This document shows positions 50,987-58,883 of a stretch of 64,000 nucleotides of DNA, in pieces. The notes under the pieces are model-generated. The model was not told the DNA's origin. It saw nothing but the letters and a program-made list of their open reading frames with translations, and did not search any database. Origin of the DNA: Carnobacterium jeotgali MS3 (GTDB taxonomy: Bacteria > Bacillota > Bacilli > Lactobacillales > Carnobacteriaceae); contig NZ_JQNF01000010.1 in NCBI RefSeq assembly GCF_000745125.1, positions 248,001 through 312,000 of the forward strand, written 5' to 3'. The first letter of the stretch is position 1. The number at the start of each line of letters is the position of its first letter. The translations under genes were made by a program, and so were the position numbers.

Positions 50987-53233
50987 TTGACTGATAGCTT
51001 ATCTATGGAACAACAACGTGTTCAAACCGTTGTTAAAAAAATTCAATCTGAACTAGATCAATTAAAAAAAACCGTCGCACACGATAGTGCTGAACAAAAA
51101 AAACGCTTAAAAGAATCTGGTGAAATTAAAATCAATCAAGGTTCAAGTGAAAGCATGTGGGAATCAGCCGGTGAATTACGCTTAATTGAACAAGACCTAA
51201 TGATTCGCAGTAAAACACTCCTAAAAAATCAAAATCGCGTGATGGCTTTAGAAAAAATGGTCGACGATCCTTACTTCGGTCGAATCGATTATGAAGATGA
51301 ATTGGGCAAAGAAACTATCTATATCGGCATTAGCTCTGTATTTGATGAATACGATAACTTAGTGGTCGATTGGCGCTCACCTATTGCATCGCTTTATTAT
51401 GAAGGCAATGTAGGCGACACGATTCCGTTGAAAATTGGTGAAGAAAAATTAACACTTCTGATTGAATTGAAACGTCAATTTTTAATTCGTCAGGCAAAAA
51501 TTATTCAACTCTTGGATACCGATAATGTGATGGGCGATCCTTATTTGCTTGAAGCATTAGAAGACCGCTCCACTTATCAAATGGGTGCCGTTATTTCAAC
51601 TCTTCAAAAACAACAAAATCAAATCGTACGGGATAATTCTGCCAAAATCACCTTGATTGAAGGCGTTGCGGGTTCTGGAAAAACCGTTGTCTTGATGCAA
51701 AAAATTGCTTATTTACTTTACACATTCAGAGATCAATTAAAAGCTTCTGAAATTATTTTATTCTCTCCCAATAGAATTTTCCAAACGTATATTTCTCAAG
51801 TGTTGCCTGAATTAGGTGAAATGAATGTGACAAGCCATACGTTCCCTGAATTTATGAATCAAAGAGTTCCAAAATTTACTCTCATCTCCAACCAAGATGA
51901 AGAGTTGTCTAAAGTCACTTTACTTAAAGGAAGTCTGCAATTTTCAGAAGCGCTAAAACGCTATACTGATCGATTAAAAACGGATTACCTGCGTTTTTCT
52001 TCGCTATCTTTCCAAGGTGAAATCATCATCTCAAAAGAAGAAATTAAAGAACTATTTTACAGCACCGAAAGCAACGGTACTTTAGCTAGTAAGTTAGCCT
52101 TATTGCAAACCTTGTTGTTACAAAAAATCGAGCAACTTAAACAGACACAACGAACAGCTAAATGGGTGGAAGATGTTTTACTTTCAATGTCTGATAGTGA
52201 GTTGCGCCTACACGAAAGTGAATCGAAAAATGAACAAAAGGCTGAAGAAAATTTGATTGACTCGATTATAGAGTCCGCTTATTCACCTCTTATCAAAAGA
52301 ATTAAACGATTAAGTTTTATCCGTTACCAACATCAATATGTTCATTTCTTAAAAGCTGTTCCAAAATTGCTTTCTTTAGCAGAATTTTCAATCACTGAGG
52401 ACATGTGGACAGAGCACATTCAACAAGTAGTAACGAACATCGCTCATAAAGAACTAGCGTTAGAAGATATGGATGCTTTTTACAGTTTGTTCCAATTGAT
52501 GCATGGACCGATTAGCAGCACTAAATTTAAATACATTTGTTTAGATGAAGTACAAGATTTCTCTCCATTCCAATTGCAAATGTTAAAAGACTTTTACCCA
52601 ACAGCACATTTTGTTCTAAGCGGTGATCTTAATCAAAATATTTTAATGAAGCGACTTTCTTTCAACGACTTAGATACCATTTTCACTGGCAGCTCTTTTC
52701 AGCGCTATCAATTATTAACAAGTTATCGGTCAACAAATGAGATTATCCAGTTTTCAAACCGTTTTCTGGAAGATCATTCTGCTGCAGAAGCCAATTTCCG
52801 TGAAGGTAAAAAACCTGAAATGATTTTAACCGCTACTCATGATCATTATTTGGACTATGTAAAAGAAAAAGTTGCTGAAAATAAAAAAGCCGGTTTTCGT
52901 ACGGCCTTTATCAGTAAAAATTATGCAGAAGCCGAACGCTTCTACCAAGAATTAGCACATGCTGGCATTGGCAGTAATTTAGTACTGAAGGATACGGATA
53001 ATACTCATCATCCTGTTATTGTTATACCCGTGCAATTAGCTAAAGGATTGGAATTTGATAGTGTATTTGCCCTTTTCCAATATTCGGCTCCTACTTCTTC
53101 CAACGACTTATCGACTGCTTATACTATTTGTAGTCGAGCTATGCATGAATTGTATTTTATCGCATCAGATTTGCAAGATTCATTGGTCAATCGCCTTAAA
53201 TCAACCGATTACCAGTTAGCTGAACTGAATTAA
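50987..53233 (+). CDS. helD: RNA polymerase recycling helicase-like protein HelD
   Basis: HelD is a UvrD/Rep-like ATPase that removes stalled RNA polymerase from nucleic acid in Gram-positive bacteria. The 748-residue protein has the typical N-terminal coiled-coil arm (first 80 residues), then YFGRIDYED and VDWRSPIASLYYE around residue 100-145, Walker A in LIEGVAGSGKTVVLMQK near residue 222, Walker B-like CLDEVQDFSPFQ near 520, and late helicase motifs (SYRSTNEI, VIVIPVQLAKGLEFDSV). The start is TTG at 50987-50989 with AAAGGAG nine bases upstream. The conserved N-terminal arm separates it from UvrD and PcrA. Confidence 0.93.
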   Translation: MTDSLSMEQQRVQTVVKKIQSELDQLKKTVAHDSAEQKKRLKESGEIKINQGSSESMWESAGELRLIEQDLMIRSKTLLKNQNRVMALEKMVDDPYFGRIDYEDELGKETIYIGISSVFDEYDNLVVDWRSPIASLYYEGNVGDTIPLKIGEEKLTLLIELKRQFLIRQAKIIQLLDTDNVMGDPYLLEALEDRSTYQMGAVISTLQKQQNQIVRDNSAKITLIEGVAGSGKTVVLMQKIAYLLYTFRDQLKASEIILFSPNRIFQTYISQVLPELGEMNVTSHTFPEFMNQRVPKFTLISNQDEELSKVTLLKGSLQFSEALKRYTDRLKTDYLRFSSLSFQGEIIISKEEIKELFYSTESNGTLASKLALLQTLLLQKIEQLKQTQRTAKWVEDVLLSMSDSELRLHESESKNEQKAEENLIDSIIESAYSPLIKRIKRLSFIRYQHQYVHFLKAVPKLLSLAEFSITEDMWTEHIQQVVTNIAHKELALEDMDAFYSLFQLMHGPISSTKFKYICLDEVQDFSPFQLQMLKDFYPTAHFVLSGDLNQNILMKRLSFNDLDTIFTGSSFQRYQLLTSYRSTNEIIQFSNRFLEDHSAAEANFREGKKPEMILTATHDHYLDYVKEKVAENKKAGFRTAFISKNYAEAERFYQELAHAGIGSNLVLKDTDNTHHPVIVIPVQLAKGLEFDSVFALFQYSAPTSSNDLSTAYTICSRAMHELYFIASDLQDSLVNRLKSTDYQLAELN

Positions 53234-53234
53234 A

Positions 53235-53280
53235 CAAAAGAAGAAGGTGAAAAGCAGCTGCTTTTCACCTTCTTCTTTTG
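53235..53280. terminator. Bidirectional terminator between helD and the PPOX gene
   Basis: A near-perfect inverted repeat, AAAAGAAGAAGGTGAAAAGC paired with its complement GCTTTTCACCTTCTTCTTTT, with almost no loop, lying between convergent genes. Confidence 0.92.
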
Positions 53281-53288
53281 TTTTCTAT

Positions 53289-53708
53289 TTAATTTAGATC
53301 AATTGATAGCACTTCAGCATCTTTTGTTCCTCTAAGAGCAACTGTATCGGGTTGGATCTTCAAGACTATGATATTTGGATCATCTTTTCCGTCAAAAATG
53401 AGTTTCATATATGGACTCCAAAGATGTTCAATCAGTGCTTGATCTTCAGTAATCGAGACTTGACCCGCTATCTCGACATAGTTATTATTCAATAACCCTG
53501 TGTCATAGCCCAATAAAACAAACGCATGAGGATTCTTTTCCAAATCTTCTACTTTATGCGTGCGTTTATCTGTCAGTGTATAAAGAATGAATCCTTCATT
53601 AAAAAAAGTCATGTAACGAGATACTGGTTTACCCTCTGAGACAGTAGACAACGTTCCTACATTATTTTTTTCAATAATTTTTAAAGCTTTATCACGCTCG
53701 TCAGCCAT
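53289..53708 (-). CDS. Pyridoxamine 5'-phosphate oxidase-like (general stress protein 26-type) protein
   Basis: A 139-residue split-barrel flavin-binding-fold protein. I start it at the ATG at 53706-53708 with GGAGGG upstream; the longer frame from 53819 adds a basic, unconvincing extension. The pattern ALKIIEKNNVGTLSTVSEGKPVSRYMTFFNEGFILYTLTDKRTHKVEDLEKNPHAFVLLGYD is characteristic of the YdaG/GSP26 group, which binds FMN or related cofactors and is linked to stress. A pyridoxine biosynthesis role is unlikely. Confidence 0.88.
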   Translation of the reverse strand: MADERDKALKIIEKNNVGTLSTVSEGKPVSRYMTFFNEGFILYTLTDKRTHKVEDLEKNPHAFVLLGYDTGLLNNNYVEIAGQVSITEDQALIEHLWSPYMKLIFDGKDDPNIIVLKIQPDTVALRGTKDAEVLSIDLN

Positions 53709-53848
53709 AATTACATCCCTCCATTTTGAGCTCATTATGGCATACCTCTCTTTCTTATTCAAAAGATACGATTCTCTTTGGCGGATTCTTGATATTTTGG
53801 ATAAAGACCCACTTCCCAATCATTTGATTGAGAGGAGGAAAGAAAGCA

Positions 53849-53926
53849 TTGGAATACCTATCAAGAAGGTTTAAGTCATTTAGCCAACTTTCATTGGTTG
53901 CTTTTTTATTCCTATTTTTTCACTAA
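53849..53926 (+). CDS. Possible 25-codon peptide or truncated membrane-protein start
   Basis: A TTG at 53849-53851, preceded at a good distance by GAGGAGG, opens a 25-codon frame beginning MEYLSRRFKSFSQ and ending in a hydrophobic stretch (LVAFLFLFF). It resembles the first residues of Trk/Ktr potassium transporters, whose N-termini are basic and then hydrophobic, and might be a fossil of one. It could equally be chance; the strong ribosome site is the only positive sign. Confidence 0.25.
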   Translation: MEYLSRRFKSFSQLSLVAFLFLFFH

Positions 53927-53991
53927 TTTCTCAAAACCAGTGTGGTATAGTAAACTTAAAGATAGATTTAAGACAGAAAGGAGAATGACAA

Positions 53992-54408
53992 GTGCCTTTT
54001 TCTTTTAAAGGTTTGGATCACGTTCAAATTACTGCTCCATTAGGTTCAGAAACAGAGACTAGAAGGTTTTTCACAGAGATCTTAGGATGTGAGGAAGTTG
54101 AAAAACCTGAAACACTCAACCATTTCGAGAGTATTTGGTTTGATATTGGCAATCAAATTTTACACGTCGGATTTGATGGGGATTTTCACGCTGAAAAAAG
54201 AGGCCATCCTGCATTTGAGATGACCAATATTGCTGAATTAATGAATCGGCTAAAAGAATACGCTATTCCATTTGAAGAGGATCATAACCTTCCTGGTGCT
54301 CGTCGATTCTACACAAATGCTTTTTTCGGTCATCGAATGGAATTTTTGGAATGGCAAAACAAACCCGAAGCAATGATGACGGTTGTAGAAAAATTGAGCA
54401 CAGAATAA
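53992..54408 (+). CDS. VOC superfamily (glyoxalase/dioxygenase-fold) protein
   Basis: A 138-residue protein starting at a GTG (53992-53994) with AAGGAG upstream. It has the paired beta-alpha-beta modules of the vicinal-oxygen-chelate fold: GLDHVQITAPLG at the N-terminus (metal-type His), a middle HVGFDGDFHAEKRGHPAFEM with further His residues, and FFGHRMEFLEW with the late Glu. These fit a metal site, but the substrate (glyoxal, fosfomycin-like drug or other) cannot be read from sequence. Confidence 0.87.
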   Translation: MPFSFKGLDHVQITAPLGSETETRRFFTEILGCEEVEKPETLNHFESIWFDIGNQILHVGFDGDFHAEKRGHPAFEMTNIAELMNRLKEYAIPFEEDHNLPGARRFYTNAFFGHRMEFLEWQNKPEAMMTVVEKLSTE

Positions 54409-54479
54409 GCTATCTCGTTTACCTTGCTTTCAAACAGTCGGCTAAACCTGATTTACTCAAAGAACTCTTTGCATTTTAT

Positions 54480-54525
54480 AAAATAAGGACTTTGCTGAAT
54501 TTTTCCTCAGCAAAGTCCTTATTTA
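54480..54525. terminator. Bidirectional terminator between the VOC and NAD(P)-binding protein genes
   Basis: AATAAGGACTTTGCTGA pairs with TCAGCAAAGTCCTTATT around an 8-base loop, between convergent genes. Confidence 0.9.
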
Positions 54526-54534
54526 TATTCATTC

Positions 54535-55182
54535 TTATTCAGCTTCAGAAACAACGGTAAATCGTTCATTTTTATGTGTTGCTTGTTCAATTTCATCCAC
54601 AATGGCAATCGCAAAATCAGCATAACTGATGTAGCTTTGATTTTTTGAGTTTACGATAACTTGATTAGTTCCAACTTGGTAACTGCCCGTTCGTTTACCT
54701 GTTGCATCAAAATCTAAAGCTGGACTGACAAACGTCCATGTTATATCATCCGTTTTTTCTAAATCAGCTAAGTTTTTGGCTTGATTAATAGCTGTCGGTT
54801 GAAAAAAAGTTGGTAAGTCTGGCGTATCCATCACACGAATCGTTTGTTCTTCATTTACATACAAACTACCTGCTCCGCCTACAACAATCAATTTTGTTCC
54901 AGGGGCACCTTTTAATGCTTCAATTAAAATTTGACCAAACTGTACGTGTTTAACCGCTTGTTCCTGTTCCATTCCAGTACCAAATGCATTAATTACTACA
55001 TCATATTTTTTTAAATCTTCTGAAGTTAATGTAAAGAGATCTTTCTCAACTACTTTCAATTCTTTATCTGCTAACTTTTCTGCATTTCTTACAATAGCCG
55101 TTACTTTATGACCTCTATCTTTTGCTTCTTTTGCAATCAAACTACCCGCTCTTCCTGTTGCTGCAATAACGGCGACTTTCAT
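54535..55182 (-). CDS. NAD(P)-binding oxidoreductase (NmrA/YwnB-like)
   Basis: A 215-residue Rossmann-fold protein of the atypical short-chain/NmrA type (YwnB-like). The N-terminal dinucleotide motif is AATGRAGSLIAKEA, followed by GHKVTAIVRNAEKL and the second-strand region DVVINAFGTGMEQE; there is no YxxxK catalytic pair at the classical place. This group is often a putative NADP(H) sensor or flavin-type reductase of unknown role. It is divergent from spx with a 262-bp intergenic space. Confidence 0.85.
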   Translation of the reverse strand: MKVAVIAATGRAGSLIAKEAKDRGHKVTAIVRNAEKLADKELKVVEKDLFTLTSEDLKKYDVVINAFGTGMEQEQAVKHVQFGQILIEALKGAPGTKLIVVGGAGSLYVNEEQTIRVMDTPDLPTFFQPTAINQAKNLADLEKTDDITWTFVSPALDFDATGKRTGSYQVGTNQVIVNSKNQSYISYADFAIAIVDEIEQATHKNERFTVVSEAE

Positions 55183-55305
55183 CTCTTTGACCCCCTTAAA
55201 GTTTATTTCTTCTTTTTATCAGATTAACACAGGGTTCATTTCAAACAAAATTTCTCGTCTTTAAAAACCTTTTGTTTACCTTTATTTACAGTAAATTAGT
55301 CTAAA

Positions 55306-55370
55306 TGTCACAAACTTGTGAACTCTTTGTGACAAATGCTGTTGCTTTTTGTACAAATTCATAGTAAGAT
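55306..55370 (+). promoter_or_regulatory. spx promoter with upstream inverted repeat
   Basis: A probable promoter (TTGCTT at 55342-55347, 17 bases, TAAGAT at 55365-55370) is preceded by the inverted repeat TGTCACAA (55306-55313) and TTGTGACA (55327-55334), with a nested CACAA/TTGTG pair. The repeat lies just upstream of the -35 box, a position suited to an activator or a looping repressor. The protein that binds it is not identified. Confidence 0.5.
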
Positions 55371-55444
55371 ACTACTTGTAAAAGAATTCCAATTTTATTT
55401 AGCAATTATTAATTAGTTTAATTATAAACAGGAGAGTGAATAAA

Positions 55445-55849
55445 ATGATTACTTTGTATACAACACCTAGCTCAGCTTCATGTCGTAAAGCAAAATCATG
55501 GTTAGAGGAAAATAACCTGTCTTTTATTGAAAAAAATATTTTCAATGAAAGTTTAACTATTTCAGAACTTAAAGCAATTTTACGTTTGACAGAAAATGGA
55601 ACAGAAGATATTATCTCATACCGTTCACAAGCTTTCCAAAATTTAGATGTACCATTAGATCAACTTTCATTGTCTGAAGTATTAGAATTAATCCAAGCAG
55701 AACCAAGTTTGATTCGTCGCCCTATTTTAATCGATGAAAAAAGATTGCAAATTGGATTCAACGATGATGACATCCGTCGTTTCTTGCCAAGAGAAGTTCG
55801 TCGCATCGATTTGTTAGAAATGCAAAAACAACTTTCTCATATTTCTTAA
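55445..55849 (+). CDS. spx: Spx family transcriptional regulator with SxxC instead of CxxC
   Basis: Spx binds the RNA polymerase alpha C-terminal domain and reprograms transcription under disulphide stress. I start it at the ATG at 55445-55447 with GGAG ten bases upstream (134 residues). The fold and interaction surface are intact: ITLYTTPSSASCRKAKSWLEE, Gly in TENGTEDI near 52, and LIRRPILIDEKRLQIGF..DIRRFLPR. However, the redox switch has Ser at position 10 and Cys at 13, so the normal C10-C13 disulphide cannot form. Lactobacillales commonly have several Spx paralogues, and this may be a redox-independent one. Confidence 0.93.
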   Translation: MITLYTTPSSASCRKAKSWLEENNLSFIEKNIFNESLTISELKAILRLTENGTEDIISYRSQAFQNLDVPLDQLSLSEVLELIQAEPSLIRRPILIDEKRLQIGFNDDDIRRFLPREVRRIDLLEMQKQLSHIS

Positions 55850-55920
55850 ATCACTATTATACTTAGCAGAAAAAGAATCTTTTTTCTTATAAACTAATAG
55901 TCCAACCACATAAAAATAAC

Positions 55921-55965
55921 GCTCACTCCATTAGCCTACAACGTTAATGGAGTGATTTTTTTATA
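55921..55965 (+). terminator. Terminator after spx, with an overlapping alternative stem
   Basis: CACTCCATTA (55924-55933) pairs with TAATGGAGTG (55945-55954), followed by seven T. The same GGAGTGA also pairs with AATCACTCC about 15 bases further on, and a third inverted repeat (CTTCTAACAG with CTGTTAGAAG, about 55977-56011) follows. Confidence 0.8.
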
Positions 55966-56031
55966 AAAATCACTCCTTCTAACAGAAATTTCAGTAAGAT
56001 CCTGTTAGAAGAAGTTATTCTCTTTAATCCA

Positions 56032-56612
56032 TTATTTCTTAATATCCTTATCAACTGTATTGTGTAAGCTAGGTTGTGCGGGTTTTAAAACAGGTTTTTC
56101 TCCCAACACTTCTGGCTCATCTTTATAGATAAATGTTCCGCCATTTGAAGATGTCCTTGGGATTCTGCATTAATATTTGAATGAAAATCAGCAAGTAAAT
56201 TTCCACTTGCAGTAATATATGAACCATTACAAGGAACGCCATTTGAATCTTTTGCAGTGGGTCCAAGACCTGTTACGATAGCATGTTGTAAATCCATGCC
56301 TCCCATAACAGCTGCAATAGCAGGATCACTTTCAAATGCGTTTTCTTGAGGATCGACTGGAGCATCATCTAGTAATTGAGCAATCATTGTTGCAATCATT
56401 TCCACGTGTCCGATTTCTTCCGAACCAGTATCTAAAATCAAGTCTTTGTATTTACCATTTCCCCTTGTATTCCATCCTTGAAACAAGTATTGCATAGCTA
56501 CTGAAATTTCACCCTACTGTCCGCCTAGAATTTCTTACATCTTACGAGCCATAAGTGGATCCGACTTGTCAGATTTTGCATAATATTGTAATTCTTTTTT
56601 ATGAATGAACAT
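56032..56612 (-). pseudogene. Manganese catalase, disrupted
   Basis: The minus strand encodes a decayed dimanganese catalase. The start MFIHKKELQYYAKSDKSDPLMARKM is followed by an in-frame TAA (expected Gln) and, six codons later, a TAG (expected Tyr) within the conserved EILGGQ-x-GEISVAMQYLFQGW. The middle is intact and keeps metal ligands in TGSEEIGHVEMIATMI. After NAESQGHLQ about 80 residues are missing and the C-terminal tail (GGTFIYKDEPEVLGEKPVLKPAQ) continues in another frame. Two stops plus an internal deletion make function very unlikely. Confidence 0.92.
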
Positions 56613-56723
56613 CTTTTCTTACCATCATTTCTTCTCCGTCACCTTATTTTTTATTACACTTCAAAGAATCCGCTCTCAAATTTATGGTTATTTTCCATTT
56701 TTTTCAAAAATAAATGGCAATAT

Positions 56724-56762
56724 AAAAGCACGTTTTTTCCTTTTTCAGAAAAAAACGTGCTC
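56724..56762 (-). terminator. Terminator after the esterase-acyltransferase-DUF6320 unit
   Basis: GCACGTTTTTTC and GAAAAAAACGTGC form a 12-bp stem with a loop of about 8 bases, with an AAAA/TTTT flank on the minus-strand downstream side. It lies about 10 bp after the DUF6320 gene stop. Confidence 0.8.
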
Positions 56763-56771
56763 CCTTAAATT

Positions 56772-57437
56772 TTAAACCATCATTCTCTTCTCCAACTCTC
56801 GCAATACTTCTCCTCGATAGAAAATAAAAGTCACAATCAACATGACCGTACTGAAGCCAATTGACAACCAGGCTGGTAAAGGAGTCGTTACCCAATCGAA
56901 AAATAGGAAAACAGCCGGAATCAAGCCAATCATCGCAGCACACAATAAATACACAATATAATCTTCTACTTCTACTTTCACCAAACGAACAGCGATATAC
57001 ATGGCAATAAGCGCAAAAATACAGATCATTGGCACAGCATGAGTGGTAGACCAAGCGGACCACCCCTCTACATAATCCCAATAAATACTTAATAGCGACA
57101 GCGAAATAATTAAATAAACGATGCTTTTAGCGATATTTCGACGTTTGCGAATAATGATTAAAACAACGAGCCACATACTCACGATACCAAATGAAACAAT
57201 ATTCAATCCTTTGGGCGAATGTAAAAAGAACAATTCAATGATTAAGGATATACTGATAGTCGCAAGAGAGATTATCGTTAAGATCCTCATAACTTGTTTC
57301 TTATTAAACCGTAAAGGAATATCTGGATAAGGATTAGGCAATGGCGGTTCAGAACCCTTTTCCAAAGGCTGATGACAAAGAGGGCAATTTAACCAATCCC
57401 CATTAACAGACACTTTACATGCTTGACAATAATTCAC
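56772..57437 (-). CDS. DUF6320-type membrane protein with N-terminal zinc ribbon
   Basis: A 221-residue protein beginning with a zinc ribbon of two CxxC-type pairs (MNYCQACKVSVNGDWLNCPLCHQPL), then a proline-rich link and six hydrophobic segments between about residues 50 and 208. I associate this layout with DUF6320; its function is unknown. Its start overlaps the acyltransferase stop by 4 bp (ATGA), so expression is tightly coupled to that enzyme, suggesting a membrane partner or carrier-linked role. Confidence 0.75.
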   Translation of the reverse strand: MNYCQACKVSVNGDWLNCPLCHQPLEKGSEPPLPNPYPDIPLRFNKKQVMRILTIISLATISISLIIELFFLHSPKGLNIVSFGIVSMWLVVLIIIRKRRNIAKSIVYLIISLSLLSIYWDYVEGWSAWSTTHAVPMICIFALIAMYIAVRLVKVEVEDYIVYLLCAAMIGLIPAVFLFFDWVTTPLPAWLSIGFSTVMLIVTFIFYRGEVLRELEKRMMV

Positions 57438-58843
57438 TCTTCCTCACCTCTCAATTCTGGACCAGCTATTTTATTAGCTGAAATGGTCACTGGAACTCCC
57501 AGAGCGGTTAAATCTCTAACGAATTGCTTATATAACGTTGTATCAATAAATGGCGAATTTAGGCAAATGGATAAATGATCTCGATGACTGACGACACAGA
57601 ACTGCGGTCTTACGGCAGATGTTTGAAAATAAACTTGATGAACTTTCTCATCAATGGTTTGGGGCAACTGAACTTTTCCTAAATTAGACATTGCAAAAGT
57701 TAACCCGCGGTTGTTAAAATAATTGATTACTTTTAACAGACCATCTTTGATTGGACGAATGATTACACGCGTAAAAGGGTTAAATTCATAGGAAATCAGC
57801 TTATTCAATCGGGTTTCCAAACTATTTTGACTAAGCTGTTGTTGCAATTGTTCCTTAAGCGTTTTGCAAATAGCTGCTAAATTGATTTCCTCTGCAGGGT
57901 CATAGGTATATTCCAAACGTGTCGTGCTAAAAAAGTTTCTGGCAGAATTTGAATAATAAAATTGCCTCAAATTGACCGGAACCGAAACCGCAATCGTCAT
58001 CCCGTCTTGTACAGCGGGATTTGTTTTGCGAATTGCTTCAATAAACAAAGCTGTTAAATAAGTCGTAAGAGAAGCCTGCTGTTCATGTGCTAATGTTAGA
58101 ACAGATTGGACCGGCATATTTAATTCAACGACATGCGTTCGGTTATCAATAGTTCGTTTGCCTTTTATTTGATAAACTTTCTTTTTTTTCTTTTTATTTT
58201 CTAAAGATGTTGGTTCATTTTGGATGAACTTTTTTCCATAACGCAGTGCAAATTTACCAACGGTCTTGCTTGCGCCCGCCAACTTTCGAATAGCCGATTG
58301 TGCAGCATCTGTGTAATTGCGCTGCCCTTTATGACGAAAATACTGGATAAAACTATCTACATTTGCATTTTCTCTGGTGCGTTCTAAGCGAGAATTCTCC
58401 TTATTTATGTCAGAAGGTGCTTGAGCCTGTTGCAGAAGAACATATTCACTCAGTAAATCTTCAAAGAACCACAACGCTCCTGTTCCATCTGACAAAGCAT
58501 GAAAGACTTCTAAATGAATCCGATTTTGATAGTACACTACTCGAAAAAGCAATTCTTTACGATCAAAGTGATACAACTGAGAACAAGGAGGTTGTTCATC
58601 TAATAGGACTTGGGGCTTAAGATCACTTTCTTCTAAATAATACCAAAATACTCCACGTCGCAAAACACTACGGTATAAGGGATACGCTTCTAACGTATGT
58701 TCTAATGCTTCCTGCAACAGTTTTGGATCAACTGATTCTTCCATGGCTGCACTTAGTCGAAAGACTTTTGTGTCAAAATCAGTCATAGCTGCGAGAAAAA
58801 TATTAGACGCATTATCCAGTCGAACCCAATTTTTCCGTTTCAT
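57434..58843 (-). CDS. Condensation/alcohol acetyltransferase-fold acyltransferase
   Basis: A 469-residue protein of the chloramphenicol-acetyltransferase-like superfamily. The catalytic pattern H-x3-D-G is present as HALSDG at residues 115-120 and a C-terminal SNLGKVQLP-like element resembles the second structural motif. It is related to alcohol acetyltransferases, wax ester synthases and PapA-type enzymes, and probably moves an acyl group onto an alcohol or amine. A six-lysine run lies near residue 219. It is the middle gene between an esterase and DUF6320. Confidence 0.78.
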   Translation of the reverse strand: MKRKNWVRLDNASNIFLAAMTDFDTKVFRLSAAMEESVDPKLLQEALEHTLEAYPLYRSVLRRGVFWYYLEESDLKPQVLLDEQPPCSQLYHFDRKELLFRVVYYQNRIHLEVFHALSDGTGALWFFEDLLSEYVLLQQAQAPSDINKENSRLERTRENANVDSFIQYFRHKGQRNYTDAAQSAIRKLAGASKTVGKFALRYGKKFIQNEPTSLENKKKKKKVYQIKGKRTIDNRTHVVELNMPVQSVLTLAHEQQASLTTYLTALFIEAIRKTNPAVQDGMTIAVSVPVNLRQFYYSNSARNFFSTTRLEYTYDPAEEINLAAICKTLKEQLQQQLSQNSLETRLNKLISYEFNPFTRVIIRPIKDGLLKVINYFNNRGLTFAMSNLGKVQLPQTIDEKVHQVYFQTSAVRPQFCVVSHRDHLSICLNSPFIDTTLYKQFVRDLTALGVPVTISANKIAGPELRGEEE

Positions 58844-58883
58844 ATTCTCCTCTCCTTTGCTCTACTAAATTTCCCCTTACTGT

